Assembly: GCA_023258975.1 (NCBI GenBank) | Contig: JAHFRD010000006.1 | Span: 124,001-188,000, forward strand | Direction of reading: 5' to 3' | DNA from: Hydrogenophilales bacterium | GTDB lineage: Bacteria; Pseudomonadota; Gammaproteobacteria; Burkholderiales; Thiobacillaceae | Length of the DNA stretch: 64,000 nucleotides | Shown: positions 29,114 to 37,690 of the stretch, one piece after another | Layout of the letters: the number at the start of each line of letters is the position of its first letter | Position numbering within the stretch: position 1 is the stretch's first letter | Made by a program: the position numbers and the translations under genes | The notes under the pieces: generated by a model | What the model was told of the DNA's origin: nothing | The model's database searches: none | What the model saw: only the letters and a program-made list of their open reading frames with translations

Positions 29114-29509
29114 GTGTCGGCGGCCTGTGACGTCGACAAGCTGCGGGAGATCGTTTTTCATCCTCTCCCCCCCGAGCAGGTCGAGCGCGCGCTCAACCTG
29201 CTCCGCGAACTGCCCGGGTTGACAGCCACCCGGGCTGGACCGCAGAGCTTGCAAATCACCTATTCCGTCACTGAACACACGCTGCAGGATCTGGAAACGC
29301 TGCTCGGCCTGCGCGGTTTTCACCTGGAAGCCACCTTGTTGATTCGGGTGAAGCGTGCGCTGGTCTACTACTGCGAGCATGTACAGCGGGAAAACCTGCA
29401 CAAGCCGGAAGTGCAGACCAAGAAATACAAACCGCACATGGAAGCCTGGGAAAAGCACCCGCACGGCGACCACGACGAAACGCCGACCGAGTGGCGGCAG
29501 TACAAATAA
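29114..29509 (+). CDS. Conserved small protein between ctpA and the ThiF-like gene
   Basis: This 131-residue product starts with GTG three bases after the ctpA stop and ends in a charged His/Lys-rich tail (KHPHGDHDETPTEWRQYK). The first 75 residues (ERALNLLRELPGLTATRAGPQSLQITYSVTEHTLQDLETLL) look like a small beta-alpha-beta fold of the HMA/ACT size. No metal-binding CxxC is present. The place next to ctpA is what I would expect for an uncharacterised conserved neighbour. No function is assigned. Confidence 0.7.
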   Translation: MSAACDVDKLREIVFHPLPPEQVERALNLLRELPGLTATRAGPQSLQITYSVTEHTLQDLETLLGLRGFHLEATLLIRVKRALVYYCEHVQRENLHKPEVQTKKYKPHMEAWEKHPHGDHDETPTEWRQYK

Positions 29510-29589
29510 CCGGATTGCGAATGGCGAATGGCGGGTTGAACCACCCATGACCGCGTCTGAAACGGCTCCCTCGTAACCAGCAACTTGAA

Positions 29590-30336
29590 TTGAACGACTC
29601 CCAACTCCTCCGCTATTCCCGCCATATCCTGCTCGACCAGGTTGGCATCGCCGGCCAGGAAGCGCTGCTGGCGGCGCATGCGCTGATCGTCGGGGCCGGT
29701 GGCCTCGGCTCGCCGGTGGCGCTCTACCTGGCCGCAGCGGGCGTGGGACGCATCACCCTGGCGGATCATGACGTGGTCGACCTCACCAATTTGCAACGCC
29801 AGATCGCCCACGATCTCGCCAGCGTGGGGCGGAACAAGGCGCACTCCGCCGCCGCGCGGATGCGGGGGATGAATCCGGATGTCCATGTGATCGAGCTGCC
29901 GTTGCGCCTGGAGGGAGCATCACTCGATGCCGCCATCGCCGCCGCCGACGTGGTACTCGATTGCTCCGACAACTTCGCCACCCGCCACGCCGTCAACCGC
30001 GCCTGCGTGGCGCACCGCAAGCCTCTGGTATCCGGGGCGGCGGTGCGCTTCGACGGGCAGGTCGCGGTGTTCGACCTGCGCCGCGAGGAAGCCCCTTGCT
30101 ATGCCTGCCTGTTTCCCGAGCATGCCCAGGACGCGGAAATGCGCTGCGCGGAATTCGGCGTGTTCGCGCCCCTGGTCGGCGTGGTGGGCGCGATGCAGGC
30201 GCTGGAAGCCCTGAAACTGCTGATCGGCATCGGCACAAGCCTGTCCGGCCGCCTGTTGCTGTTCGACGCGCTCGCCGCAGACTGGCGCGCCATCCGCCTG
30301 AAACGCGATCCGGGATGCGGGGTGTGCGGGCAATAA
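29590..30336 (+). CDS. HesA/MoeB/ThiF-family adenylyltransferase
   Basis: The 248-residue E1-like protein begins RYSRHILLDQVGIAGQE, with the ATP loop GAGGLGSPVALYLAAAG near residues 36-51 and the DCSDNFATRHAVN segment. Two CxxC pairs (CYAC and CGVC) bind structural zinc. It would adenylate the C-terminus of a ubiquitin-like sulfur carrier (MoaD or ThiS) for molybdopterin or thiamine synthesis. The partner is not in this window. The best start is the TTG at 29590. Confidence 0.93.
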   Translation: MNDSQLLRYSRHILLDQVGIAGQEALLAAHALIVGAGGLGSPVALYLAAAGVGRITLADHDVVDLTNLQRQIAHDLASVGRNKAHSAAARMRGMNPDVHVIELPLRLEGASLDAAIAAADVVLDCSDNFATRHAVNRACVAHRKPLVSGAAVRFDGQVAVFDLRREEAPCYACLFPEHAQDAEMRCAEFGVFAPLVGVVGAMQALEALKLLIGIGTSLSGRLLLFDALAADWRAIRLKRDPGCGVCGQ

Positions 30337-30355
30337 GCCCACGAGTCGAAAAGAA

Positions 30356-30380
30356 AAAAGCCGGCTAAACGCCGGCTTTT
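30356..30380. terminator. Bidirectional terminator between thiF/moeB-like gene and grxD
   Basis: AAAAGCCGGC-TAAAC-GCCGGCTTTT is a perfect 10-bp stem with A and T tracts on both sides. It serves the two convergent genes. Confidence 0.9.
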
Positions 30381-30401
30381 ATTCTTCCAGCGAAGCGGAA
30401 C

Positions 30402-30725
30402 TCAGGCGGGCTGGGCGACGGCGGCCAGCAGCTTCTGAAGTTCGCCAGTCTGGTACAGGTCGCGCATGATGTCGGAACCGCCGATGAACTGGCCGCCGAT
30501 ATAAAGCTGGGGGATGGTCGGCCAGTTGGCGTAATCCTTGATGGCGACGCGGATGGCGTCATCCTGCAACACGTTGACCGCGACGAAGTTGGTCAGCCCG
30601 CAGGCCTTGAGGATGTTGGCCGCGTTGGCGGAAAAACCGCACTGGGGAAACTGCGGCGTGCCCTTCATATAGAGCACGACCGGGTTGCCGGTGACCAACT
30701 GGTGAACCTGTTCTTTCATATCCAT
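30402..30725 (-). CDS. grxD: Monothiol glutaredoxin Grx4
   Basis: The 107-residue protein has the monothiol active site CGFS starting at residue 29 (PQCGFSANA), KGTPQFPQ before it, and WPTIPQLYIGGQFIGGSDI with the glutathione-binding elements. Such proteins hold and pass on [2Fe-2S] clusters, often with BolA. ATG codons at 30725 or two codons later are both possible. It ends at the shared terminator. Upstream lies a cluster of REP-like repeats. Confidence 0.95.
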   Translation of the reverse strand: MDMKEQVHQLVTGNPVVLYMKGTPQFPQCGFSANAANILKACGLTNFVAVNVLQDDAIRVAIKDYANWPTIPQLYIGGQFIGGSDIMRDLYQTGELQKLLAAVAQPA

Positions 30726-30785
30726 GACCGTACCTTGAGCGAAGTTGACAAAATCTGTCGGGAATTATACGGATCGACTTTCGAC

Positions 30786-30911
30786 GTGGCAAGCGGGCTC
30801 CGTTCATGGTCGCCCCTGCGGGAGCGCCGTTCGCGGCGCGATTACCACCTCCGCGAAGCGCGCTCGTCCTTACCCATGCAGGCCTCCATTCGGCCCGCGA
30901 GCGGGCCTCCT
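30786..30911. repeat. Cluster of REP-like palindromes
   Basis: Several small palindromes lie in a row: GGGAGCGCCGTTCGCGGCGC, then CGCGAAGCGCGCTCGTCCTTAC, then ATTCGGCCCGCGAGCGGGCC. The last, in reverse complement, resembles the DNA that encodes the FtsQ tail. It fills the gap between grxD and the ferredoxin reductase gene. Confidence 0.65.
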
Positions 30912-31914
30912 ACTGGTAGTCGAAGGCATCCGAGAAAAAAGCGTCCTCCGGCAGGCCGCGCGCCAGGAAGTCGCGCCGCGCCGCTTGCACCATGGGCGGG
31001 GCGCCACAGACATAGACCTCATGGCCGCAGAGATCGGCGAAGTCCGCCAGCACCGCTTCATGCACATGGCCCGTGCGGCCCGGCCAGTGATCCTCCGGCC
31101 TGGGCTGACTGAGCACGGGTATGAAATCGAAACGCGCATGTTCTTGTTGCCACCGCGCCGGCAGATCCGGCTGGTATAGATCGCGCGGGCCGCGCGCGCC
31201 CCAGTAGAAAACGAACTGGCGGTCGATTTCATGGTGGAAGGCGTGGGCGAGCATGCTCTTGATCGGCGCGAAACCGGTGCCGCCGGCCACGAAAATCACC
31301 GGCTTGTCCGAGTCGCGCAGGAAGAAGGTGCCATGCGGCCCGTTGATGCGAAGGATGTCCTTGGCCTTCATCGCGCCGAATACCTGGCCGGTGAACTGCC
31401 CGCCCGGCACATGGCGGATATGCAGTTCCAGCAGACCGTCTTCCTCCGGCGAGTTGGCCAGCGAGAAACTGCGCCGCTTGCCGTCCTTGAGGAGAAAGTC
31501 GAGGTACTGGCCGGGCAGGAACTGCAAGCGCTCATTGGCCGGCAGTTTGAGCCAGATGGCCATCACGTCGTCGGCCAGTTTCTCCATGCGCTCCACCCGG
31601 CATGGCAGGGTCTTGACCGGCACGTCCTTGGCGGCGCCCACTTCCTTGACCTCGATGCTGAGATCGCTCTTCGCCGTGGCGCAGCAGAACAGGACCATGC
31701 CCTTGGCCTTGTCTTCCGGGGATAGCGCGCTGTCCTGGTAAACGCCGAAATCCACCTCGCCGCACAGAACCTTGCCCTTGCACGCGCCACAAGCGCCGTT
31801 GCGGCAGCCGTAAGGGAGGGAGAAGCCGGCGTTGAGCGCGGCCGCGAGCAGGGTGTCACCCGCGTTGACGGTAAACTCGTGGCCGCTGGGCTGGATCGTG
31901 ACCTGGTGAGACAT
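30910..31914 (-). CDS. Ferredoxin-FAD-NAD(P)H oxidoreductase (AscD/RfbI-like)
   Basis: The 334-residue protein has an N-terminal plant-type [2Fe-2S] domain with Cys 37, 42 and 45 (YGCRNGACGACKG) and the fourth Cys at 77 or 78. An FAD domain (RRSFSLANSP) and a NAD domain (GTGFAPIKSML, YVCGAPPM) follow. This is the layout of CDP-6-deoxy-glucoseen reductase and of phenol or methane hydroxylase reductases. No partner oxygenase or sugar gene lies near, so the electron acceptor is open. It is divergent from the epimerase gene, 29 bases away. Confidence 0.88.
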   Translation of the reverse strand: MSHQVTIQPSGHEFTVNAGDTLLAAALNAGFSLPYGCRNGACGACKGKVLCGEVDFGVYQDSALSPEDKAKGMVLFCCATAKSDLSIEVKEVGAAKDVPVKTLPCRVERMEKLADDVMAIWLKLPANERLQFLPGQYLDFLLKDGKRRSFSLANSPEEDGLLELHIRHVPGGQFTGQVFGAMKAKDILRINGPHGTFFLRDSDKPVIFVAGGTGFAPIKSMLAHAFHHEIDRQFVFYWGARGPRDLYQPDLPARWQQEHARFDFIPVLSQPRPEDHWPGRTGHVHEAVLADFADLCGHEVYVCGAPPMVQAARRDFLARGLPEDAFFSDAFDYQ

Positions 31915-31943
31915 TCCGATTTCCTCTCTGCACTGAAAAACTG

Positions 31944-32798
31944 ATGCGTATCCTGATTGTGGGTTGCGGCGATGTCGGCCTGCGCGCCGCGCGTCTTCTC
32001 GCGGGACATGCCCGCCTCTACGGCTTGATCCGGTCGCCGGAACGCGGCGCAGAACTGCGCGCCGCCGGCATCACGCCCCTCCTCGGCGACCTCGACGACC
32101 GCGCCAGCCTGAAACGCCTGGCCGGCCTTGCCGACGCTGTTCTGCACTTCGCGCCACCACCCGGGCAAGGGGAAAGCGACCCGCGCACCCGCCGCCTGCT
32201 GGCCACCCTCGGGCGCGGCAGTCTATCCCAATTGATCTATATCAGCACCAGCGGGGTCTATGGCGACTGCGGCGGAGAGGTGGTGGCGGAAACCCGGCCG
32301 GCGCGGCCCAACAACCCGCGCGCCCGGCGCCGCGCCGATGCCGAGGCGCGGCTGCGCCGATTCGGCAGGCACGGCACCCGGGTCTGCCTGCTGCGCGCCC
32401 CAGGCATCTACGCCCAGAACCGCATGCCGGAAGAACGGGTGAAGAAGGCCCTGCCCGCCATCGTCGGCGCGGACGATGTGTATACCAACCACATCCACGC
32501 CGACGACCTCGCGCGTCTGGCCATCGCCGCCCTGTTCTGCGGGCGCCACAACCGCCTCTACAACGCCGTGGACGACAGCGGCCTGAAAATGGGCGACTGG
32601 TTCGATGTGGTCGCCGACCATCTCGGCCTGCCGCGCCCGCCGCGCTTGCCAAGGGAACAGGTCATCGCCGCCGTCACCCCGGCCATGCGCACCTTCCTCA
32701 CCGAATCGCGCCGCCTCGCCAATCGGCGCATCAAGAAAGAACTGGGCTTCCGCCTGCGCTACCCGACGGTAAGGGAAGGCTTGCGCGGCAAGGGCTGA
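31944..32798 (+). CDS. NAD-dependent epimerase / SDR-family protein (YeeZ-like)
   Basis: The 284-residue protein begins MRILIVGCGDVGLRAARLL, a dinucleotide-binding loop of the extended SDR type. It has YISTSGVYGDCGG, where the tyrosine sits as in SDR enzymes though the usual YxxxK is not clear, and a C-terminal substrate domain. YeeZ-like proteins are annotated as epimerases but their substrate is unknown. The start ATG is clean, and the gene is divergent from the ferredoxin reductase. Confidence 0.82.
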   Translation: MRILIVGCGDVGLRAARLLAGHARLYGLIRSPERGAELRAAGITPLLGDLDDRASLKRLAGLADAVLHFAPPPGQGESDPRTRRLLATLGRGSLSQLIYISTSGVYGDCGGEVVAETRPARPNNPRARRRADAEARLRRFGRHGTRVCLLRAPGIYAQNRMPEERVKKALPAIVGADDVYTNHIHADDLARLAIAALFCGRHNRLYNAVDDSGLKMGDWFDVVADHLGLPRPPRLPREQVIAAVTPAMRTFLTESRRLANRRIKKELGFRLRYPTVREGLRGKG

Positions 32799-32889
32799 CC
32801 AGGAGAAGTGGCCGCATCCGGCGGGGAACTCCCGCGAGCCGCCCGCCTCCTCCATTGTTCCGAGAGATACGACAGCACCGAGACCACTC

Positions 32890-34842
32890 ATGTACGAACA
32901 AGCTTCCCACTCGCTTCTGAACGAAATCCTGATCGAACTGAAACCCGAGATCGGCAACGCGCGCATGCGGCATTTCTACACTCGTCTCGGCGCGAACTTC
33001 TACGCCATCCACTCCCTGTTCCATCTGCTGTACGGCGAGCGTCCGGACTTCAAGGAGCAGATGGCCAGCCTGGTCGAGACGCTCGCCTCCCGCTACCTCG
33101 AACGCGCGCCCGGCCTGCGCAAATCCGACCTGGCGCGCGAGAAGGACTACAACTGGTTCCTCAGCCAGAAATGGGTCGGCATGGCGCTGTACTGTGATCG
33201 TTTCGCCGACGACCTGAAGGGCCTGCGCGCAAAACTGCCTTACCTGCAGGATCTGGGCGTCAACATGGTGCATGTCATGCCCATCCTCGACTGCCCGGCG
33301 GACAACAGCGACGGCGGTTATGCGGTGCGCGACTTCCATCAGGCCGCTGCCCGTTTTGGCACCATGCGGGATATGGAAGACCTGGCCGCGACCCTCAAGA
33401 AGCGCGACATGCTGCTGGTTCTCGATATCGTGGTCAATCACACCTCGGACGAGCACGAATGGGCGCGATGCGCGCGCGCGGGCGAAAGGAAATACCAGGA
33501 TTACTACTTCGTCTTCGACGACCGCGAGACCCCCGACATTTTCGAGGAAACCATGCCGGAGATCTTTCCGGCCACCTCGCCCGGCAACTTCACCTGGGAC
33601 GCGGAGATGGGCAAGTGGGTAATGACGGTGTTCAACCACTATCAGTGGGATCTGAACTACCGCAACCCGGCGGTGCTGATCGAAATGATCGACATCATCC
33701 TGTTCTGGGCCAACCAGGGCGCGGACATCCTGCGCCTGGACGCAGTGGCCTTCCTGTGGAAAAAGATGGGCGGCGTGTGCCAGAACGAGCGCGAGGCGCA
33801 TCTGCTGCTGCAACTGATGAAGGACTGCTGCCAGGTGACCGCGCCGGGCGTGTTGTTCATCGCCGAAGCCATCGTCGCGCCGGGTGAAATCTCGAAATAT
33901 TTCGGCGAGGACGCGATCAACGCCAAGGAATGCGAGATCGCCTACAACGCCACCTTCATGGCCTTGCTCTGGGACGCGGTGGCCACAAAGAACGCGAAGC
34001 TGCTCAACCAGGGCGTGAAAAGCCTGCCCGGCAAACTGGAACGGGCGACCTGGCTCAACTACGTGCGCTGCCACGACGACATCGGCCTCGGTTTCGACGA
34101 CAACGATATTCGCCTGGCCGGCTTCGACCCGGCGCAACACCGGCGTTTCCTGATCGACTACTTCACCGGCCGGTTTCCCGGTTCGCCCGCCAGGGGCCTG
34201 CCGTTCGGCGAGAACCCGAAGACGGGCGACGCGCGCATCTCCGGCTCGCTCGCCTCGCTGGTCGGGCTGGAGTCCGCGCTGGAGAGCCGGGATGAGGTCG
34301 CCATCGAGGCCGCCATCAAGACCATTCTGCTGCTGCACGGCATGATTCTCTCGTTCGGCGGCATTCCGCTGCTCTACTACGGCGACGCGATCGGTACGCT
34401 CAACAGCCTGGAATACCTCGCCGACCCCGCCAAGGCCGCCGACAACCGCTGGATGCACCGCTCGCACTTCGACTGGAACAAGGCGCAAAAACGCCATGAG
34501 ATCGGCTCGGTGGAACAGCGTATTTTCAGCGCGTTGAAAAAAATGATCGCGCTACGCAAGGAAATCACCGCATTCGCGGATTTCGACAACCGCCAGTTGC
34601 TGGCGGTGGACAACCTCAACCTGCTGCTCTTCTCACGCACCGACCCGCGCAACAATCGCAACCGGGTGTTGGTGATGGGCAACTTCAGCGTCGCGGAGCA
34701 GGAGCTGCCGGTCGGCGCGTTGAGGGCGCAAGGCTTCTTCCAGAGGGAAGGGATGAAAGACCTCTGCTCGGGCGAACGTATCCTGGTGGAAAACAACGCC
34801 ATCGTCCTGCCGCCACTGTCCTGCAATTGGCTTACGGACTGA
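32890..34842 (+). CDS. Amylosucrase (GH13)
   Basis: The 650-residue enzyme has the amylosucrase layout: an all-helical N-terminal domain (about residues 1-90), then a (beta/alpha)8 barrel. The nucleophile Asp284 is in ILRLDAVAFLWK, the acid/base Glu326 in LFIAEAIV, and His395-Asp396 in VRCHDDIG, very close to positions 286, 328 and 392-393 of the Neisseria enzyme. The family uses sucrose to make alpha-1,4-glucan and free fructose. No sucrose uptake, fructokinase or glycogen gene is adjacent, which is odd. It ends at a strong terminator. Confidence 0.92.
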   Translation: MYEQASHSLLNEILIELKPEIGNARMRHFYTRLGANFYAIHSLFHLLYGERPDFKEQMASLVETLASRYLERAPGLRKSDLAREKDYNWFLSQKWVGMALYCDRFADDLKGLRAKLPYLQDLGVNMVHVMPILDCPADNSDGGYAVRDFHQAAARFGTMRDMEDLAATLKKRDMLLVLDIVVNHTSDEHEWARCARAGERKYQDYYFVFDDRETPDIFEETMPEIFPATSPGNFTWDAEMGKWVMTVFNHYQWDLNYRNPAVLIEMIDIILFWANQGADILRLDAVAFLWKKMGGVCQNEREAHLLLQLMKDCCQVTAPGVLFIAEAIVAPGEISKYFGEDAINAKECEIAYNATFMALLWDAVATKNAKLLNQGVKSLPGKLERATWLNYVRCHDDIGLGFDDNDIRLAGFDPAQHRRFLIDYFTGRFPGSPARGLPFGENPKTGDARISGSLASLVGLESALESRDEVAIEAAIKTILLLHGMILSFGGIPLLYYGDAIGTLNSLEYLADPAKAADNRWMHRSHFDWNKAQKRHEIGSVEQRIFSALKKMIALRKEITAFADFDNRQLLAVDNLNLLLFSRTDPRNNRNRVLVMGNFSVAEQELPVGALRAQGFFQREGMKDLCSGERILVENNAIVLPPLSCNWLTD

Positions 34843-34875
34843 CGGCAAGCGGTCGCGCCGCGAACGGAACAAAGG

Positions 34876-34900
34876 AAAAGGGGGCCGAAGCCCCCTTTTT
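34876..34900. terminator. Bidirectional terminator after amylosucrase
   Basis: AAAAGGGGGC-CGAA-GCCCCCTTTT is a perfect hairpin with T and A tracts. It lies between two convergent genes and before the MITE inserted probably served both. Confidence 0.92.
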
Positions 34901-34921
34901 CACGCCTGCTGAAAACCAGGA

Positions 34922-35164
34922 ATTACCCTAGAAACGGCAGTTGAACGCGCCTGCTGGTGCGTCCGGGCGGGTGGCTGGCGCGAAGCGACGACGCAGCGGG
35001 CCGGGGCCCGCAAGGAGGAGCGACAAAGCCAGACGCCCGCCCGGACGTGCCAGCGGGTGCGTAGCGGGCTAACCCAATGGGTGAGAGTGATCGAAGGCAC
35101 TTTCGCCAGCATCCACGCGGCCTCACGAGGGCGAATAGCGTTCAACTGCCGTTTCTAGGATTAC
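34922..35164. mobile_element. 233-bp MITE-like element with perfect 22-bp ends and ATTAC target duplication
   Basis: CCTAGAAACGGCAGTTGAACGC at 34927-34948 is exactly complementary to 35138-35159. The element is flanked by ATTAC on both sides (34922-34926 and 35160-35164). Inside, 34954-34971 pairs with 35036-35053 (16 of 18 bases). It has no transposase gene. The right-hand ATTAC contains the TAA stop codon of the peroxiredoxin gene, read on the - strand. Confidence 0.9.
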
Positions 35165-35763
35165 AGCTCGCCAGCGTGCTTGGCCAGGTATTCGGCCACG
35201 CCCGCAGTGCTGGCCTTCATGCCCTCGTCGCCTTTCTTCCAGCCGGCGGGGCAGACTTCGCCGTGCTCTTCGGTGAACTGTAGAGCGTCGATGACGCGCA
35301 GCATTTCGTCGATGTTGCGGCCCAGGGGCAGGTCATTGACGACCTGGTGGCGCACCACGCCGGCCTTGTCGATCAGGAAGGAGCCACGGAAGGCGACGCC
35401 CGCGTCATGTTCCACGTCGTAGTCCTGGCAGATGCTGTGCTTGATGTCGGCGACCAGGGGATATTGCACCTGGCCGATGCCGCCGTTGTTGATGGCGGTG
35501 TTCTTCCAGGCCAGATGGGTGAAATGGGAGTCGATGGAGACACCGATCACTTCCACGCCGCGCGCCTTGAACTCGTTCAGGCGGTGGTCGAAGGCGATCA
35601 GTTCGGACGGGCACACGAAGGTGAAGTCGAGCGGGTAGAAGAACACCACCGCGTACTTGTCCTTGATCTGCTCGGACAGAGTGAAGCTTTCGTTGAAGCT
35701 GTTGTCGCCCATGACGGCGACGGCGGTGAAATCGGGGGCTTGTTTGCCAACTAGGACTGCCAT
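35161..35763 (-). CDS. 2-Cys peroxiredoxin (AhpC/Prx1 type)
   Basis: The 200-residue protein reduces hydrogen peroxide and organic peroxides. The peroxidatic Cys is residue 51 in DFTFVCPSE and the resolving Cys is 171 in GEVCPAGW, both intact. RGSFLIDKAGVVRHQ is also typical. The ATG at 35763 follows AGAGG and gives the normal N-terminus MAVLVGKQAPDF. Its stop codon lies in the 5-bp target duplication of the adjacent MITE. No ahpF is near, so its reductant must be encoded elsewhere. Confidence 0.95.
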   Translation of the reverse strand: MAVLVGKQAPDFTAVAVMGDNSFNESFTLSEQIKDKYAVVFFYPLDFTFVCPSELIAFDHRLNEFKARGVEVIGVSIDSHFTHLAWKNTAINNGGIGQVQYPLVADIKHSICQDYDVEHDAGVAFRGSFLIDKAGVVRHQVVNDLPLGRNIDEMLRVIDALQFTEEHGEVCPAGWKKGDEGMKASTAGVAEYLAKHAGEL

Positions 35764-35972
35764 GTTTACGGACCTCTTTGCGATTGAATTGACGGAGTTT
35801 TCCGGCCGGCCTGATTCCCCGATGACGAAGTAGCCATTCAGCCACTCATTCAGCCACCATCCGAGGCACCGGATAAGACTCATTCTAACTGGTGTCTCCA
35901 CTCCGAGAAACAAGGCCGTGGCCAAGCGGCATCATGCAACGGTTGCGGGGCGGATGCCACGGCGCAGTGGCG

Positions 35973-36686
35973 TTACTCGCCGAGGTAGGCGGCGCGCACC
36001 CGCAGGTCGTTCGCCAGTTCGGCGGAAGGGCCGGACAGAGTGATGGTGCCGCTTTCCATGACGTAGGCGCGGTGGCTGACCTTGAGGGCGAGGTGGGCGT
36101 TCTGTTCCACCAACAGAATGGTCACACCCTCGTCGGCGATGGTGGCGATGGTTTCGTAAATCTTCCGCACCATCAGCGGGGCCAGGCCCATGCTGGGCTC
36201 GTCCAGCAACAACAGGCGCGGGCGGCCCATCATGGCGCGGGCGATGGCGAGCATCTGCTGTTCGCCGCCGGAGAGCGTACCGGCCAGTTGCGCGCGGCGT
36301 TCGGCCAGGCGCGGAAACAGGTCATAAGCGCGTGCCAGGTCGGCCCGGATGCCGGGCTTGTCGGCGCGGATGTAGGCGCCCATGTCGAGGTTTTCCGCCA
36401 CGGTCAGACGACCGAAAATGCCGCGTCCTTCCGGCACCAGCGCGAGGCCGCGGGCGACGATGGCGTGGGTGGCCGCATGGCGCGGGAGTTCGCCATCGAA
36501 ATGGATGGCGCCGCCATGCGGCACCAGGCCCATCAGCCCCTTGAGGGTGCTGCTCTTGCCCGCGCCGTTGGCGCCGATCAGGCAGACCAGTTCCCCCCGG
36601 GCGACCTCGAAGTCGATGCCGCGCACTGCGTGGATGCCGCCATAGGCGATCTTGAGGCCGTGGACGGAGAGCAGGGGGGCGGTCAT
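35973..36686 (-). CDS. livF: Branched-chain amino acid ABC transporter ATPase LivF
   Basis: The 237-residue ATPase has Walker A GANGAGKSS near residue 38, the signature LSGGEQQMLAIARA, and Walker B LLLLDEPSMGLAP. The length and the sequence VPEGRGIFGRLTVAENL are typical of LivF. It pairs with LivG to drive uptake through LivH/LivM. It is the last gene of the operon (livK-H-M-G-F, - strand) and is separated from livG by REP-like repeats. Confidence 0.95.
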   Translation of the reverse strand: MTAPLLSVHGLKIAYGGIHAVRGIDFEVARGELVCLIGANGAGKSSTLKGLMGLVPHGGAIHFDGELPRHAATHAIVARGLALVPEGRGIFGRLTVAENLDMGAYIRADKPGIRADLARAYDLFPRLAERRAQLAGTLSGGEQQMLAIARAMMGRPRLLLLDEPSMGLAPLMVRKIYETIATIADEGVTILLVEQNAHLALKVSHRAYVMESGTITLSGPSAELANDLRVRAAYLGE

Positions 36687-36697
36687 TGGGCGCCCTT

Positions 36698-36769
36698 GTA
36701 GCGCCGGCTTCCAGCCGGCTTGTAGGGCTGATTAGAAGTACGAGGCAGGCAGGATGCCCGCGCTACACG
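36698..36769. repeat. REP-like repeat between livG and livF
   Basis: TGTAGCGCCGGCTTCCAGCCGG at the left matches the arm of the murB repeat at 9123. GCCCGCGCTACA at the right can pair with TGTAGCGCCGGC with one mismatch. Confidence 0.75.
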
Positions 36770-36771
36770 AG

Positions 36772-37533
36772 TCATGCCTCGCCTCCCAGGTAAGCGGCGA
36801 TGACGGCGGGGTCGTTGCGCACTTCCTCGGCCCGGCCTTCGGCGATCTTGCGGCCGTAATCGAGCACGGCCACACGGTCGCACAGGCCCATGACCAGTTT
36901 CACGTCGTGTTCGATCAACAACAGGGTGACGCCGCCTTCACGCAGCTTGCGGAACAGTTCGCCCATCCGCCCGCGCTCGTTTGGATTCATGCCGGCGACC
37001 GGTTCGTCGAGGGCGAGCAGCCTGGGTTCGGTGGCCAGCGCGCGGGCGATTTCCAGACGGCGCTGGTCACCGTAGGATAAATGGCTGGCGAGGCTGCGGC
37101 TCTTGTTGGCGAGGCCGACGTAACGCAGCAGTTCCTGCGCGCGTTCGCGAATGCCGGCCTCCTCGGCGCGGGTCTTGCGGCAACGCAGCACCGCGCCGAT
37201 CACGCTGGCGTGAGTGCGGGCATGGCGGCCGACCATGACGTTTTCCAGCGCGCTCATGTTGGCGAACAGGCGGATGTTCTGGAAGGTGCGGGCAAAGCCG
37301 CGCTTGACGATCTGATGCGGCTTCAAAGCCTGCACCTCGACGTCCTCCAGGCGCACGACGCCGGAGGTCGCCGTGTAGAGGCCGGTCATGCAGTTGAACA
37401 GGGTGGTCTTGCCGGCGCCGTTGGGGCCGATCAGGCCGTAGATCTCGCCGGCCTGTACCGAGAGCGAAACCTCCTCCAGCGCGGCGAGGCCGCCGAATCG
37501 CTTGGTGATGTTCTCGACACTGAGCAGGGTCAC
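36772..37533 (-). CDS. livG: Branched-chain amino acid ABC transporter ATPase LivG
   Basis: The 253-residue ATPase has Walker A GPNGAGKTT near residue 36, the signature LSYGDQRRLEIARALA, and Walker B LLALDEPVAGMNP, the form typical for LivG. It starts with GTG at 37533. It works with LivF on the cytoplasmic side of the LivHM permease. A 157-base repeat-rich gap separates it from livM. Confidence 0.95.
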   Translation of the reverse strand: MTLLSVENITKRFGGLAALEEVSLSVQAGEIYGLIGPNGAGKTTLFNCMTGLYTATSGVVRLEDVEVQALKPHQIVKRGFARTFQNIRLFANMSALENVMVGRHARTHASVIGAVLRCRKTRAEEAGIRERAQELLRYVGLANKSRSLASHLSYGDQRRLEIARALATEPRLLALDEPVAGMNPNERGRMGELFRKLREGGVTLLLIEHDVKLVMGLCDRVAVLDYGRKIAEGRAEEVRNDPAVIAAYLGGEA

Positions 37534-37587
37534 GGACGTCCTCCCGCCGGGCCGAGCCGTTCGCGCCGCAAGCGGACGCTCCCATGT

Positions 37588-37690
37588 GGGGGGGGCGGCG
37601 GTTTCATGTCAGTTCCGCACGGCCGTTCCGAAGGAACTGACCTCCCCCTCGGGGGGAAACGAGCGTAGCGAGTAAGGGGGCAGTTTCATC
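37588..37690. repeat. Repeat region between livM and livG
   Basis: TCAGTTCC (37609-37616) pairs with GGAACTGA (37633-37640). CCTCCCCCTCGGGGGG then GAGCGTAGCGAGTAAGGGGGCAG follow, of the CCCCC/GGGGG type seen in the dcw repeats. GTTTCATG and GTTTCATC flank the unit. Confidence 0.65.
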
